Source of the DNA: Modestobacter sp. L9-4
GTDB lineage: Bacteria; Actinomycetota; Actinomycetes; Mycobacteriales; Geodermatophilaceae
Length of the DNA: 64,000 nucleotides
Reading direction: 5' to 3'
Assembly (NCBI RefSeq): GCF_019112525.1
Contig: NZ_CP077800.1
Span: forward strand, 1,550,001 to 1,614,000
Of the stretch, positions 30,439 to 46,028 are shown one piece after another (positions within the stretch are counted from its first letter, which is position 1; every line of letters starts with the position of its first letter). Made by a program: the position numbers and the translations under genes. Below the pieces are notes generated by a model. It worked only from the letters and a program-made list of their open reading frames with translations. It did no database searches and was not told the DNA's origin.

Positions 30439-30654
30439 ATGACCGACCGCGCCTCCGCCCGGGCCGCCAAGAGCACCCTGGCCGCCCGCTTCGCCGGTGA
30501 CCCCGGTGTCGCCGGCGTCGGGCTGGCCCGTCAGGACGCCGACTACGTGGTCCGGGTCGACCTGACCCGGGCCGACACCGACGGCCGGGTCCCGCGGGAC
30601 GTCGACGGCGTCCGCGTCGTCACCCACGTCGTGGGCACCGTCCGCGCCCTCTAG
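30439..30654 (+). CDS. small protein resembling the N-terminal module of the adjacent protease
   Basis: The 71-residue protein has the pattern VAGVGLARQDADYVVRVDL, then PRDVDGVRVVTHVVGTVRAL. This resembles residues ~45-90 of the neighbouring protease (SGVALGL, a central Val-rich strand, then VDVRVIGPVRLL) and the short module that precedes the protease domain in similar proteins. It has no signal peptide or cysteines. CACCAT lies 6 nt before the ATG, so it may be leaderless, but read-through from the protease is also possible. The function is unknown; a stand-alone regulatory or inhibitory module is an inference. Confidence 0.65.
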   Translation: MTDRASARAAKSTLAARFAGDPGVAGVGLARQDADYVVRVDLTRADTDGRVPRDVDGVRVVTHVVGTVRAL

Positions 30655-30703
30655 GGCGGTCCTGTCCCCCGCCGCCGGGCCGGTGCCGGGGCCGCGTGCC
30701 CGG

Positions 30704-30709
30704 TAGCGT
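30704..30709 (+). promoter_or_regulatory. -10 box of a probably leaderless oxidoreductase gene
   Basis: TAGCGT fits TAnnnT and is 6 nt before the ATG at 30716; no Shine-Dalgarno sequence is present. Confidence 0.45.
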
Positions 30710-30715
30710 CCGGCC

Positions 30716-31756
30716 ATGCGGATCGGGATCCAGGCCAGCTACGCCGGGGACTTCAGCCAGACGGCGGAGGAGGTCCGCGACCTCGAGTCCGCCGGGCTCG
30801 ACGTCGTCAGCGTCGCGGAGGTCTACACGTTCGACGCGGTGAGCCAGCTGGGCTACCTGGCCGCGGTGACCGACCGCGTGGAGCTGATGAGCGGCATCCT
30901 GCCGATCTACAGCCGGACCCCGGCCCTGATGGCGATGACCGCCGCCGGCCTGGACCACGTCTCCGGCGGCCGTTTCACGCTGGGGCTCGGCGCCTCGGGT
31001 CCCCAGGTGGTCGAGGGCTGGCACGGTCTCCCGTACGACGCACCGCTGCAGCGCACCCGCGAGATCGTCGAGATCTGCCGCCAGGTGTGGCGGCGCGAGC
31101 GCCTGGTCCACCAGGGCCCGAAGTACACCGTGCCCCTCCCGGCCGACCAGGGCACCGGACTGGGCAAGCCGCTGAAGCTGATCAACACCCCCGTGCGCGA
31201 GCGCGTGCCGGTGCTGCTGGCGGCCCTGGGCCCGAAGAACGTCGAGCTGGCCGCGGAGATCGCCGAGGGCTGGGAACCGATCCTCTTCCACCCCGAGCGC
31301 GCGGCCGACGTCTGGGGCGCCGCACTGGCGGCCGGACGGGCCCGGCGTGACCCGGCGCTCGGCGACCTCGACGTCGTCGTCGGGGTCCCGGTGGCCGTGG
31401 GCGAGGACGTCGACCACCTCGTCGACGCGGTGCGCCCCGGGATCGCGCTCTACGTCGGCGGCATGGGCGCCAAGGGCCGCAACTTCTACAACGACCTGGC
31501 CCGCCGCTACGGCTATGACGCCGAGGCGGAGACCATCCAGGACCTCTACCTGGCCGGACGGACGGCGGAGGCGGCCGCCGCCGTGCCGGAGGAGCTGGTG
31601 CGGGCGACGTCGCTCATCGGCCCGGAGTCCCACGTCGCCGAGCGCCTCGCCGCCTTCGCCGAGGCCGGGGTGACCACGCTGGTGCTCCAGCCACTCGACG
31701 ACAGCCGGGCAGGCCGCCTGCGCACCGTCGAGACCATGCGCCGCCTGGCGGGCTGA
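30716..31756 (+). CDS. LLM-class F420-dependent oxidoreductase
   Basis: The 346-residue protein is a luciferase-like TIM-barrel enzyme. Residues 1-100 contain the typical ESAGLDVVSVAEVYTFDAVS, a LMSGILPIYSRTPALMAM strand-loop and GGRFTLGLGASGPQVVEGWH. A later PVLLAALGPKNVELAAEIAE and GWEPILF complete the family pattern. These enzymes use coenzyme F420 with varied, usually unknown, substrates. The gene is convergent to rpoC with a terminator hairpin between. Confidence 0.92.
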   Translation: MRIGIQASYAGDFSQTAEEVRDLESAGLDVVSVAEVYTFDAVSQLGYLAAVTDRVELMSGILPIYSRTPALMAMTAAGLDHVSGGRFTLGLGASGPQVVEGWHGLPYDAPLQRTREIVEICRQVWRRERLVHQGPKYTVPLPADQGTGLGKPLKLINTPVRERVPVLLAALGPKNVELAAEIAEGWEPILFHPERAADVWGAALAAGRARRDPALGDLDVVVGVPVAVGEDVDHLVDAVRPGIALYVGGMGAKGRNFYNDLARRYGYDAEAETIQDLYLAGRTAEAAAAVPEELVRATSLIGPESHVAERLAAFAEAGVTTLVLQPLDDSRAGRLRTVETMRRLAG

Positions 31757-31813
31757 CCCGCCGCCACCCGCGGACACCGGTGCGGTTGCGTCACGTGACG
31801 CCGCAGCACACGC

Positions 31814-31851
31814 AGAAGGGCCCCGCCGACCGAGGTCGACGAGGCCCTTCT
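31814..31851 (-). terminator. terminator of rpoBC (also placed to serve the oxidoreductase gene)
   Basis: Arms AGAAGGGCC (31814-31822) and GGCCCTTCT (31843-31851) with an inner CGAC/GTCG stem lie between two convergent stops, 17 nt past rpoC. Reading either way the stem ends in TTCT, the closest to a T-tail among the hairpins here, so it can serve both strands. Confidence 0.75.
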
Positions 31852-31868
31852 GTCACTCACTCAGCGCA

Positions 31869-35768
<3,900 letters not shown>

Positions 35769-35821
35769 TCTGTGACCCCTTTCAGGGGCTAGTTACTGCA
35801 ATCAATGCTGTGTGTCGGGGA

Positions 35822-35856
35822 CGCCGGCCGGCCCCGGGGTGCGGGGCCGGCCGGCG
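35822..35856 (-). terminator. hairpin in the rpoB-rpoC gap
   Basis: Perfect 14-bp stem CGCCGGCCGGCCCC (35822-35835) with GGGGCCGGCCGGCG (35843-35856) and a 7-nt loop, 5 nt past the rpoB stop. As rpoC is co-transcribed with rpoB in other bacteria, partial termination or RNA processing is more likely than a full stop. Confidence 0.6.
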
Positions 35857-35861
35857 ACCGA

Positions 35862-39380
<3,519 letters not shown>

Positions 39381-39573
39381 GACGTGCGGGCGGGTGCTTT
39401 TCGTCCTGGGTCGTCGTCGGTATCGGCGGGGCTGACCGCTTGTGCCGGTACACCGCCGGGGAGGTCGGAGGGGGCGACCGGGTGGACGTCGTCCCGGGGG
39501 ACGTCGTTCGGGCCGGAGGCCCCTGGCGACCCGTGTCGGCGGGGCGGGCAGTCAGAGGGCAGCGCAACAGGAG

Positions 39574-39602
39574 ACCCTACCCCTGATGCGCGCCGCTGTC
39601 CA
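39574..39602 (-). promoter_or_regulatory. candidate sigma-A promoter of rpoBC
   Basis: On the minus strand TGGACA (39597-39602) and TAGGGT (39574-39579) are separated by 17 nt. The -35 box differs from TTGACA by one base. Transcription would start near 39567, leaving a ~187-nt leader. The 587-nt gap 39381-39967 contains this promoter and two hairpins behind rplL, and no gene I can support. Confidence 0.65.
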
Positions 39603-39865
39603 CGTCGGCCTCCGGCGGCTGCGGCACCCCCCTCCTGCGGGGGGCTGCCGGCGCGAGGACGACGAGCGGGTCACCGCTGCGGCGACCGGACGGGCGGACG
39701 TGACGTGCTCTCGGGACCGATGATGCCAGCGGACCGTCCGGGTGCCAGCCGCCACGCCGGTCGCCGTGCGGCCGCGTCGCCGGTCACGGCGGGTCGCCCG
39801 CGACCGGCCGGTCCGACGTGCGGGATCGCGGGGCAGGAGCCGGGCCGCCGGGGCAGGGACGCGGA

Positions 39866-39899
39866 CAGGGGCCGCTCCACCGGAGTGGAACGGCCCCTG
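39866..39899 (-). terminator. second hairpin downstream of rplL
   Basis: Arms CAGGGGCCG (39866-39874) and CGGCCCCTG (39891-39899) with an inner TCCAC/GTGGA stem and CGGA loop. Together with 39939-39960 it separates rplJL from rpoB. Confidence 0.65.
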
Positions 39900-39938
39900 T
39901 CGGGTGTGCGGGTGGTGCTACCCGGCGAGAGCCGGGGC

Positions 39939-39960
39939 CCCGGCGGCCGAGGCCGCCGGG
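39939..39960 (-). terminator. first hairpin downstream of rplL
   Basis: Ten-base arms CCCGGCGGCC (39939-39948) and GGCCGCCGGG (39951-39960) around GA, 7 nt past the rplL stop. The effective loop is 4 nt. Confidence 0.5.
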
Positions 39961-39967
39961 AGGGGGG

Positions 39968-40354
39968 TCACTTGACGGTGACGGTGGCGCCGGCGCCCTC
40001 GAGGGAGGCCTTGGCCTTCTCGGCAGCGTCCTTGGCGACCTTCTCCAGCACCGGCTTGGGCGCGTTGTCGACCAGGTCCTTGGCCTCCTTGAGGCCGAGC
40101 GAGGTCAGCGTGCGCACCTCCTTGATGACCTGGATCTTCTTGTCGCCGGCAGCCTCGAGGATGACGTCGAACTCGTCCTGCTCGACGGGGGCCTCGGTGG
40201 CGGCGGCACCGCCACCACCAGCGGCGGCGACGGCGACGGGGGCCGCGGCGGTGACGTCGAAGGTGGTCTCGAACTCCTTCACGAAGTCAGACAGCTCCAG
40301 GAGCGTCATCTCCTTGAAGGCGTCGAGGAGCTCGTCGGTGGAAAGCTTGGCCAT
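39968..40354 (-). CDS. rplL: 50S ribosomal protein L7/L12
   Basis: The 128-residue stalk protein has the N-terminal dimerisation helix ([20 protein letters not shown]) and an Ala/Gly-rich hinge ([18 protein letters not shown]). The C-terminal domain carries the factor-binding segment [20 protein letters not shown]. It is 17 nt after rplJ. Confidence 0.99.
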   Translation of the reverse strand: MAKLSTDELLDAFKEMTLLELSDFVKEFETTFDVTAAAPVAVAAAGGGGAAATEAPVEQDEFDVILEAAGDKKIQVIKEVRTLTSLGLKEAKDLVDNAPKPVLEKVAKDAAEKAKASLEGAGATVTVK

Positions 40355-40371
40355 GATTTCTCCTGGGGGTT

Positions 40372-41016
40372 TCAGTCGGTGCTGACCGCGGTGTCCGCGG
40401 CAGCATCGGTCGTGTCGGGGGTGGTGTCAGCAGCAGCAGTGGCGCCGTCGGTCGGGGCGTCCTCGGCAGCAGGGGCGTCGGCGGCGGGCAGGGTCTCCCC
40501 GGCCGCCTCCTTCTTCTCCTGCAGCGCGGCGGCGAGCCGGGCGACCTGCGACAGCGGGGCCTGGAACAGCCCGGCGGCCTTGGTCAGGTTGCCCTTCATC
40601 GCGCCGGCCAGCTTGGCCAGCAGGACCTCACGGGACTCGACGTCGGCGAGGCGGGTGACCTCGGCTGCGTCGACCGTGCGGCCCTCGACCACGCCGCCCT
40701 TGATGACCAGGAGCGGGTTGGCCTTCGCGAAGTCGCGGATGGCCTTGGCCGCCTCGACCGGGTCGCCGTCGATGAAGGCGATCGCGGTGGGGCCGGTGAG
40801 CAGCGGGGCGAGGTCGGAGTGACCGACCGCGTCCGCCGCCCGCTTCGTCAGGGTGTTCTTGACGACGGCGTAACTGCTGCCCGCACCGAGGGACACGCGC
40901 AGCTGGGTCAGCTGCGCGACGGTGAGCCCGCGGTACTCGGTGAGCACGGCCGCACTGGAGTTCTGGAACCGCTCGGTGATCTCCTCGATCACCGCGGCCT
41001 TCGCCTGCGTGGGCAT
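40372..41016 (-). CDS. rplJ: 50S ribosomal protein L10 with acidic C-terminal tail
   Basis: L10 anchors L7/L12 dimers to the ribosome and, with them, represses its own mRNA leader in several bacteria. The 214-residue protein has [20 protein letters not shown] and [23 protein letters not shown]-type assembly segment reads [18 protein letters not shown]. The last ~40 residues are Asp/Ala/Thr-rich and extend beyond the usual L12-binding helix. Confidence 0.98.
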   Translation of the reverse strand: MPTQAKAAVIEEITERFQNSSAAVLTEYRGLTVAQLTQLRVSLGAGSSYAVVKNTLTKRAADAVGHSDLAPLLTGPTAIAFIDGDPVEAAKAIRDFAKANPLLVIKGGVVEGRTVDAAEVTRLADVESREVLLAKLAGAMKGNLTKAAGLFQAPLSQVARLAAALQEKKEAAGETLPAADAPAAEDAPTDGATAAADTTPDTTDAAADTAVSTD

Positions 41017-41187
41017 GGGCCTCCTCTCGTCTGTCGGGCGACCGCCGGCGACGCGCGCTGCGTGCGATCAGGGCCCGGAGACGAGGAACGCCCCGGCGCA
41101 GGGCGCACGGGGCGAGGGACGTGCCGCGGTACCGGGCGGTGAGCCCGTGCCACGACGCGTTCGTCGAGCCGTCCACCTGCGCAGGAC

Positions 41188-41225
41188 GTCCGGGATCCGG
41201 ACCTTCGATCGCACGCGGACGTGCG
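41188..41225 (-). promoter_or_regulatory. structured leader of rplJL, candidate L10 binding region
   Basis: Two adjacent hairpins, CGCAC/GTGCG (41210-41214 with 41221-41225) and GTCCGG/CCGGAC (41188-41193 with 41197-41202), lie in the leader about 170-210 nt before rplJ. L10 leader autoregulation is known in other bacteria; a kink-turn was not identified here, so this is a candidate only. Confidence 0.4.
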
Positions 41226-41256
41226 ACGACCAGCGGTCTTGGGGGGAACAGCGGCA

Positions 41257-41262
41257 AGAGTA
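41257..41262 (-). promoter_or_regulatory. -10 box upstream of rplJL
   Basis: TACTCT on the minus strand fits TAnnnT and lies just downstream of the two hairpins behind rplA, which places rplJL in a transcription unit of its own with a leader of about 230 nt. No convincing -35 box was found. Confidence 0.45.
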
Positions 41263-41300
41263 CACGGCCGCGGACACCGGCGGCCACCGGCCCGGGAACG

Positions 41301-41338
41301 CCGAACGGCGCCGCCCCCAGGGGGACGGCGCCGTTCGG
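41301..41338 (-). terminator. strong hairpin downstream of rplA
   Basis: Perfect 13-bp outer stem CCGAACGGCGCCG (41301-41313) with CGGCGCCGTTCGG (41326-41338) and an inner CCCC/GGGG pairing. It follows the repeat-family hairpin 41343-41394, so two terminator-like structures stand in tandem behind rplA. Confidence 0.7.
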
Positions 41339-41342
41339 ACGG

Positions 41343-41394
41343 CCTCGCTGCAGGGTCCCGCACCGCGCGGAGCGTGGCGTGGGGGGCAGCGAGG
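41343..41394 (-). repeat. 3' hairpin repeat, copy 2 (behind rplA)
   Basis: Outer arms CCTCGCTGC (41343-41351) and GCAGCGAGG (41386-41394) enclose a core that contains the 25 nt 41363-41387, identical to 8726-8750 behind rpsD. It starts 5 nt past the rplA stop. The outer arms differ from copy 1 yet pair perfectly. Confidence 0.7.
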
Positions 41395-41399
41395 TCCTT

Positions 41400-42119
41400 C
41401 TAGGCGTTGACCTCGTCGACGGTCATGTTGCGGGTGCGGTTCGGGTCGACCGGGATGCCCGGGCCCATGGTGGTGGAGACGGTGACCTTCTTGAGGTACC
41501 GACCCTTGGCCGAGGACGGCTTCGCGCGGAGCACCTCGTCGAGGGCGGCGGCGTAGTTCTCCACCAGCTTGGTCTCGTCGAAGGAGGCCTTGCCGATCAC
41601 CAGGTGCAGGTTGGCCTGCTTGTCGACGCGGAAGTTGATCTTCCCGCCCTTGATGTCGTTGACGGCCTTGGTGACGTCGGGGGTCACCGTGCCGGTCTTC
41701 GGGTTCGGCATCAGGCCACGGGGGCCGAGGATGCGGGCGATGCGGCCGACCTTGGCCATCTGGTCGGGGGTCGCGATCGCGGCGTCGAAGTCCAGGAAGC
41801 CGCCCTGGATGCGCTCGATCAGGTCCTCGGCACCCACGACGTCGGCGCCGGCGGCGGTGGCCTCGGCGGCCTTGTCACCGGTCGCGAACACGATGACGCG
41901 GGCGGTCTTGCCGGTGCCGTGGGGCAGGTTGACCGTGCCGCGGACCATCTGGTCGGCCTTGCGCGGGTCGACCCCGAGGCGGATCGCGACCTCGACGGTC
42001 GCGTCGTACTTGGTGGGCGAGGTCTGCTTCGCCAGACCGGCAGCCTGCAGCGGGCTGTACAGGGTGTCCTGGTCGACCAGCTCGGCGACCTTGCGGTAGT
42101 TCTTGCCGTGCTTCGCCAT
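41400..42119 (-). CDS. rplA: 50S ribosomal protein L1
   Basis: L1 forms the mobile stalk near the E site and can repress rplKA translation. The 239-residue protein has [58 protein letters not shown] and [14 protein letters not shown] near the C-terminus. Confidence 0.98.
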   Translation of the reverse strand: MAKHGKNYRKVAELVDQDTLYSPLQAAGLAKQTSPTKYDATVEVAIRLGVDPRKADQMVRGTVNLPHGTGKTARVIVFATGDKAAEATAAGADVVGAEDLIERIQGGFLDFDAAIATPDQMAKVGRIARILGPRGLMPNPKTGTVTPDVTKAVNDIKGGKINFRVDKQANLHLVIGKASFDETKLVENYAAALDEVLRAKPSSAKGRYLKKVTVSTTMGPGIPVDPNRTRNMTVDEVNA

Positions 42120-42200
42120 GGTGGCGCTCCTCTCCCCCGCTACCGGGGGGTCGTGTGGTGAACGGGCCGGCGAGGCCCTCCCACGTGGTGCCTGTTCGGC

Positions 42201-42249
42201 CCTGCTGCGGGGTCCCGCGCCGCGCTGAGCGTGGCGTGGGGCAGCGAGG
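42201..42249 (-). repeat. 3' hairpin repeat, copy 3 (behind rplK)
   Basis: Arms CCTGCTGC (42201-42208) and GCAGCGAGG (42241-42249) pair with one bulged G. The core 42220-42242 matches the 25-nt core of copies 1 and 2 with one substitution and a 2-nt deletion. It lies 4 nt past the rplK stop. Confidence 0.65.
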
Positions 42250-42253
42250 TCCG

Positions 42254-42682
42254 TTACTTGACGGTGATGCCCATCGACCGGGCGGTGCCGGCGATGATCT
42301 TCTCGGCCTGCTCGAGGTCGTTGGCGTTCAGGTCCTCCATCTTGACCTGGGCGATCTCGCGGACCTGGTCACGGGTGACCGTGGCGACCTTGGTCTTGTG
42401 CGGCTCGCCCGAGCCCTTCTCCACACCAGCGGCCTTCAGCAGCATGCGGGCTGCCGGCGGCGTCTTGGTGATGAAGGTGAAGGACCGGTCCTCGAAGACC
42501 GAGATCTCCACGGGGACGATGTCCCCGCGCTGCGCCTCGGTGGCGGCGTTGTAGGCCTTGCAGAACTCCATGATGTTGACGCCGTGCTGGCCGAGCGCCG
42601 GACCCACGGGCGGCGCGGGGGTGGCCGCGCCGGCCTTGATCTGGAGCTTGATGACCGCGGTCAACCGCTTCCTGGGGGGCAT
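42254..42682 (-). CDS. rplK: 50S ribosomal protein L11
   Basis: L11 binds the GTPase-associated rRNA region and is required for RelA sensing and thiostrepton binding in other bacteria. The 142-residue protein has [36 protein letters not shown] and [18 protein letters not shown], including the N-terminal Pro-rich segment contacted by thiopeptides. Confidence 0.98.
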   Translation of the reverse strand: MPPRKRLTAVIKLQIKAGAATPAPPVGPALGQHGVNIMEFCKAYNAATEAQRGDIVPVEISVFEDRSFTFITKTPPAARMLLKAAGVEKGSGEPHKTKVATVTRDQVREIAQVKMEDLNANDLEQAEKIIAGTARSMGITVK

Positions 42683-42721
42683 GACTTCCTTCTCCGTGAC
42701 GGTGGTGACGTGTGGAACGGC

Positions 42722-42768
42722 CCCCTCGCCGGTTCCCTTCCCGGGCTGACCCGGGACGGGGCGAGGGG
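42722..42768 (-). terminator. hairpin in the nusG-rplK gap
   Basis: Arms CCCCTCGCC (42722-42730) and GGCGAGGGG (42760-42768) with an inner CCCGGG/CCCGGG stem, 8 nt past the nusG stop. On the transcript the first arm follows AAGGAG, like the other hairpins here. Confidence 0.6.
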
Positions 42769-42776
42769 CTCCTTGT

Positions 42777-43784
42777 TCAGATCTTGGAGACCTGCGTGAA
42801 GGACAGCTCGACGGGGGTCTCGCGACCGAAGATCGAGACCAGCACCTGCAGCTTCTGCTGCTCGGGGTTGATCTCGTTGATGGTGGCCGGCAGCGTCGCG
42901 AACGGACCGTCCATGACGGTGACGGACTCGCCGACCTCGAAGTCGGAGACGGCGGCCGGGCTCGCGGCGGGCGTCGCCTCGGTCGCGGCGGCCGAGGTCT
43001 CCGGGATCGCGGTGACGAGGAGGTTGACGACCTCGTCGATGCTCAGCGGGGAGGGCTTGGAGGTCGCGCCGACGAAGCCGGTGACGCCGGGGGTGTTGCG
43101 CACCGCGCCCCACGACTCGTCGTTGAGGTCCATCCGGACGAGCAGGTACCCGGGCAGCTTCTTGCGGTTGACCTGGGTCCGCTTGCCGTTCTTGATCTCG
43201 GTGACCTCCTCGGTGGGCACCTCGATCTGGAAGATGTAGTCCTCCATGTCCAGCGACGTGATCCGGGACTCGAGGTTGGTCTTCACCTTGTTCTCGTAGC
43301 CCGCGTAGGAGTGGATCACGTACCAGTCGCCGAACTGGCTGCGCAGCGTCTCGCGCAGCGCGGTCGCCGGGTCCTGGTCCTCAGCGACCGCCTCTTCCAG
43401 CGTCTCGACGACCAGCGGGTCGTGGTCGGGCGCCGGCTCGGCCGTCGGGTCGCCGACCAGGACGTCGTCCACCGAGCCACGGGAGTTCCCGTTGCCGGAC
43501 ACGGACGCGTTGCCCATCGGGTTGTCGGCGGTCAGGTCCGTGTCGTCGAGCGCACCCTCGACGGAACCGGTCTGCCGGACGCCGGACTCGTCGTCGGGGA
43601 CGACGTCGAGGTCCTCGGTGTCGGTGTCCTGGTCGGCGGTGTCGACGGACCCCTCGGCGGACCCGGTGCTGTCGTCGGTGCCCGTCTCGAGGTCGGTGCT
43701 GCCGCGCACGTCGAACCGGGCGTCGTCGAGGTCGATGGCCTCGACGGCGCTGTCGGTCTCGAAGGGCTCACGGGGGTCGGTCAC
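42777..43784 (-). CDS. nusG: transcription elongation/termination factor NusG with long acidic N-terminus
   Basis: NusG binds RNA polymerase and couples to S10 or Rho. The NGN domain begins near residue 150 ([20 protein letters not shown], later [18 protein letters not shown]), and the C-terminal KOW domain is [20 protein letters not shown] near 280. Two additions stand out: ~150 residues of Asp/Glu/Ser/Thr-rich N-terminus, and an Ala/Pro/Thr-rich linker ([20 protein letters not shown]) between the two domains. At 335 residues it is almost twice the E. coli length of about 180. It follows secE by 43 nt. Confidence 0.97.
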   Translation of the reverse strand: MTDPREPFETDSAVEAIDLDDARFDVRGSTDLETGTDDSTGSAEGSVDTADQDTDTEDLDVVPDDESGVRQTGSVEGALDDTDLTADNPMGNASVSGNGNSRGSVDDVLVGDPTAEPAPDHDPLVVETLEEAVAEDQDPATALRETLRSQFGDWYVIHSYAGYENKVKTNLESRITSLDMEDYIFQIEVPTEEVTEIKNGKRTQVNRKKLPGYLLVRMDLNDESWGAVRNTPGVTGFVGATSKPSPLSIDEVVNLLVTAIPETSAAATEATPAASPAAVSDFEVGESVTVMDGPFATLPATINEINPEQQKLQVLVSIFGRETPVELSFTQVSKI

Positions 43785-43827
43785 AGGGTCTCTTCCTTCT
43801 GGTGGGTCGTGCAGTCGCGGAGGCGGG

Positions 43828-44301
43828 TCAGCCGAAGACGGCGAGCACGCCCTGGGCGAAGAGGATGTCGAGGCCGGCCACGAGCGCGACCATGATCGCC
43901 ACGAAGACGATCACCACGGTCGTGTAGGTGATGAGCTCCTTGCGACCGGGCCAGATGACCTTCCGCAGCTCGGCGACGACCTCGCGGAGGAACCGGCCGA
44001 GGCTGCGCTTGCGGCGGAGCTCCGCGGCGCGGGCGCGCTCGGCGTCGGCGCGGGAGCGGGTGCCCGCCGCGGTGGCGCCGCCCTCGGTGCGGTTCGCGGG
44101 ACGGGCGGCCGTGCGGCCGCGGCGCCGGGTCGGGGCGACCGTCTTGTCCTCGTCGTGCTCGGCCTCGTCGGCGAGCTCGGCCTCGGCGGCCTCGAGCTCC
44201 GCGGCGTCGTCGACGCCCGGGGCCTCGGCGTCCAGCGGGTCGACGCCGAGCTGCTCGGCGTCGGGCCGCTCCTCGTTCGGCTCGCCGTCCTTCTCGCTCA
44301 C
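43828..44301 (-). CDS. secE: protein translocase subunit SecE with acidic N-terminus
   Basis: The C-terminal ~60 residues hold the conserved SecE part: [20 protein letters not shown] followed by one membrane segment ([20 protein letters not shown]). Residues 1-55 are strongly acidic, and residues 56-90 are Arg/Ala-rich. Single-span SecE is normal in actinobacteria, and long charged N-termini are common there. It works with SecY at 12.5 kb. The order trpT-secE-nusG is the standard one. Confidence 0.96.
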   Translation of the reverse strand: MSEKDGEPNEERPDAEQLGVDPLDAEAPGVDDAAELEAAEAELADEAEHDEDKTVAPTRRRGRTAARPANRTEGGATAAGTRSRADAERARAAELRRKRSLGRFLREVVAELRKVIWPGRKELITYTTVVIVFVAIMVALVAGLDILFAQGVLAVFG

Positions 44302-44347
44302 AGCGCCTCGCTCACGTCGGTCGGGCTCACTTCGGTCGGTCGGACGG

Positions 44348-44423
<76 letters not shown>

Positions 44424-44529
44424 AGGGGAAAGCCGGGTCCGCGTCAGACGTGGCCCCTGCTTCGGCGCGCCCCCCGAGAGAGGCCTCCGGGGCACGCCGG
44501 TGGCGGGGTCCCACTGGCCCCAGCCGACG

Positions 44530-44535
44530 AGTGTA
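44530..44535 (-). promoter_or_regulatory. -10 box upstream of tRNA-Trp/secE
   Basis: TACACT on the minus strand, about 107 nt before the tRNA 5' end. The palindrome CCCACCGGTGGG (44544-44555) covers the spacer to -35 region and could be an operator or simply part of the leader; no good -35 was found. Confidence 0.4.
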
Positions 44536-44568
44536 CGGGACCACCCACCGGTGGGGCGAACACGGCCG

Positions 44569-44594
44569 GGCACGTCCCCCGGGACGGGGGTGCC
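44569..44594 (-). terminator. hairpin 3' of the M1 peptidase gene
   Basis: GGCA (44569-44572) pairs with TGCC (44591-44594) and CCCCC (44576-44580) with GGGGG (44586-44590), with a 3-nt bulge. It lies 2 nt past the stop of the M1 peptidase gene and before the tRNA-Trp -10 box. Confidence 0.4.
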
Positions 44595-44596
44595 GA

Positions 44597-46018
44597 TCAG
44601 CGCGGGAGGTCGTCGGCCTCCAGGGCACCGGCGTCCTGCAGGACGGCCAGCGCCGCGGGCAGGCCGGCCAGTGCGGCGGCCACGTCGGCGGGGGTGGCGG
44701 TCGTCCAGGCGGTGGCGTCGACCAGGCAGCGCAACGCGGCGTCGAAGGCCCCGGCGCCGGCCCGGTCACGGGCGGTCAGCAGCGCGGCCGCGCCCTTGGC
44801 GTAGACCGCCTCGACGTACCGCCGGTCGTCGGGGAAGTCGGCCATCGAGCCGCCGACGTCGCCTGAGACGGCCAGCGCCCGGGCGACGCGGGCCGGCGGT
44901 GGGTCACGGGTGACCGACTCGGCGTAGGAGGCGAAGGACTCGTCCAGCCACGGGTCGCGGAACTGGTCGTTGCCCACCATCCCGTAGAACCACATGTGGG
45001 CGACCTCGTGCACCAGCACCTGGTCGTCGGCGCTGGCCAGCAGCACCGACGAGGGGTACTCGATCCCCCCTCCCAGGTCGGGCAGCCAGGGCACCGTCAG
45101 CGTGGCGTAGGGGAACGGGCCGAACCGGTCGGTGAGCGCCTCCAGGGCCGCGGTGGTGGTGCGGGCCAGCCGGGCCGGGTCGCGACCGGAGCCGCGCAGC
45201 ACGCCGGTGGTCACCCGGACGCCGTCCACGTCGGTCTCGGCGGTGGTGAAGGCCCCCACCGCCACGCTCACGTCCCGGGCGAGGGGCTCGTGGGAGGTCC
45301 AGGTGCGCCGTCCACCGGTGTCCCGGGTCGGCTCGGCCTGGTCGCCGGTCATCAGCACGGTCAGCTCGGCCGGTGCCTCGACGGAGACGGTCGTGTCGCT
45401 GACCGGGCTGCTCGCGGTCTCCCCGGTGAGCGGGCTGAAGGGGGCGCGCGCCCAGCCCACACCCGGCTCCCAGGCCAGCAGCGGCGCACCACTGCCCCAC
45501 CAGGAGACCCCCGGGGCGGTGCCCAGCCGCTCGAGGCCGCCCCCGCCGAGCCGGAGCGTGAAGTCCAGGGTCACCTCGGTGGCCTCCCCCGCCGCCAGTG
45601 GGCGGGTGAGCGCGACGACGTACCGCCCGCCGGGGGCGGCGGCTCCCGCGTCCTCGTAGCCGCCCGCGCGGACGTCCGTGCCGCGCACCGCGTCGACGGT
45701 GAGCTGGTTGCCCGCCGCGGTCGTGTCGGGCCCGTTGGGCACCAGCCGGAAGACCAGCTCGCCGGTGGGCAGGTCGGGGGTGAAGACGACGGTCTCGGTG
45801 CCGGTGACCGTGCGCCGGTCCGCGCCCAGGGAGAACGCCAGGTCCACCACCGAGCGGTCGGGGTCGGGGGCGGCCCGGCCGGCCGGGCACGCACCGGCTG
45901 CCGACGTCGTCGTGGCGGGTGCGGCGGCGACGGGGGCCGGCCCGGTGCACCCGGCGGTCAGCAGGGCTCCGGCGGACAGCGCGGCGGCCAGGGGCAGCGG
46001 CAGCCCGGACCGGCGCAC
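44597..46018 (-). CDS. M1-family metallopeptidase lipoprotein
   Basis: The 473-residue protein has a lipoprotein signal ending LLTAGC (Cys24), so it should be anchored outside the membrane. The zinc site is HEVAH at 337-341 with the third ligand Glu360, exactly the HExxH-x18-E spacing of M1 aminopeptidases. GGIEYPSS stands where family members have GAMEN. The N-terminal half is a beta-rich domain. It starts 10 nt after hadB, in the place where mycobacteria have hadC. Peptide substrate is unknown. Confidence 0.92.
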   Translation of the reverse strand: MRRSGLPLPLAAALSAGALLTAGCTGPAPVAAAPATTTSAAGACPAGRAAPDPDRSVVDLAFSLGADRRTVTGTETVVFTPDLPTGELVFRLVPNGPDTTAAGNQLTVDAVRGTDVRAGGYEDAGAAAPGGRYVVALTRPLAAGEATEVTLDFTLRLGGGGLERLGTAPGVSWWGSGAPLLAWEPGVGWARAPFSPLTGETASSPVSDTTVSVEAPAELTVLMTGDQAEPTRDTGGRRTWTSHEPLARDVSVAVGAFTTAETDVDGVRVTTGVLRGSGRDPARLARTTTAALEALTDRFGPFPYATLTVPWLPDLGGGIEYPSSVLLASADDQVLVHEVAHMWFYGMVGNDQFRDPWLDESFASYAESVTRDPPPARVARALAVSGDVGGSMADFPDDRRYVEAVYAKGAAALLTARDRAGAGAFDAALRCLVDATAWTTATPADVAAALAGLPAALAVLQDAGALEADDLPR

Positions 46019-46028
46019 CGTGGTGGGG

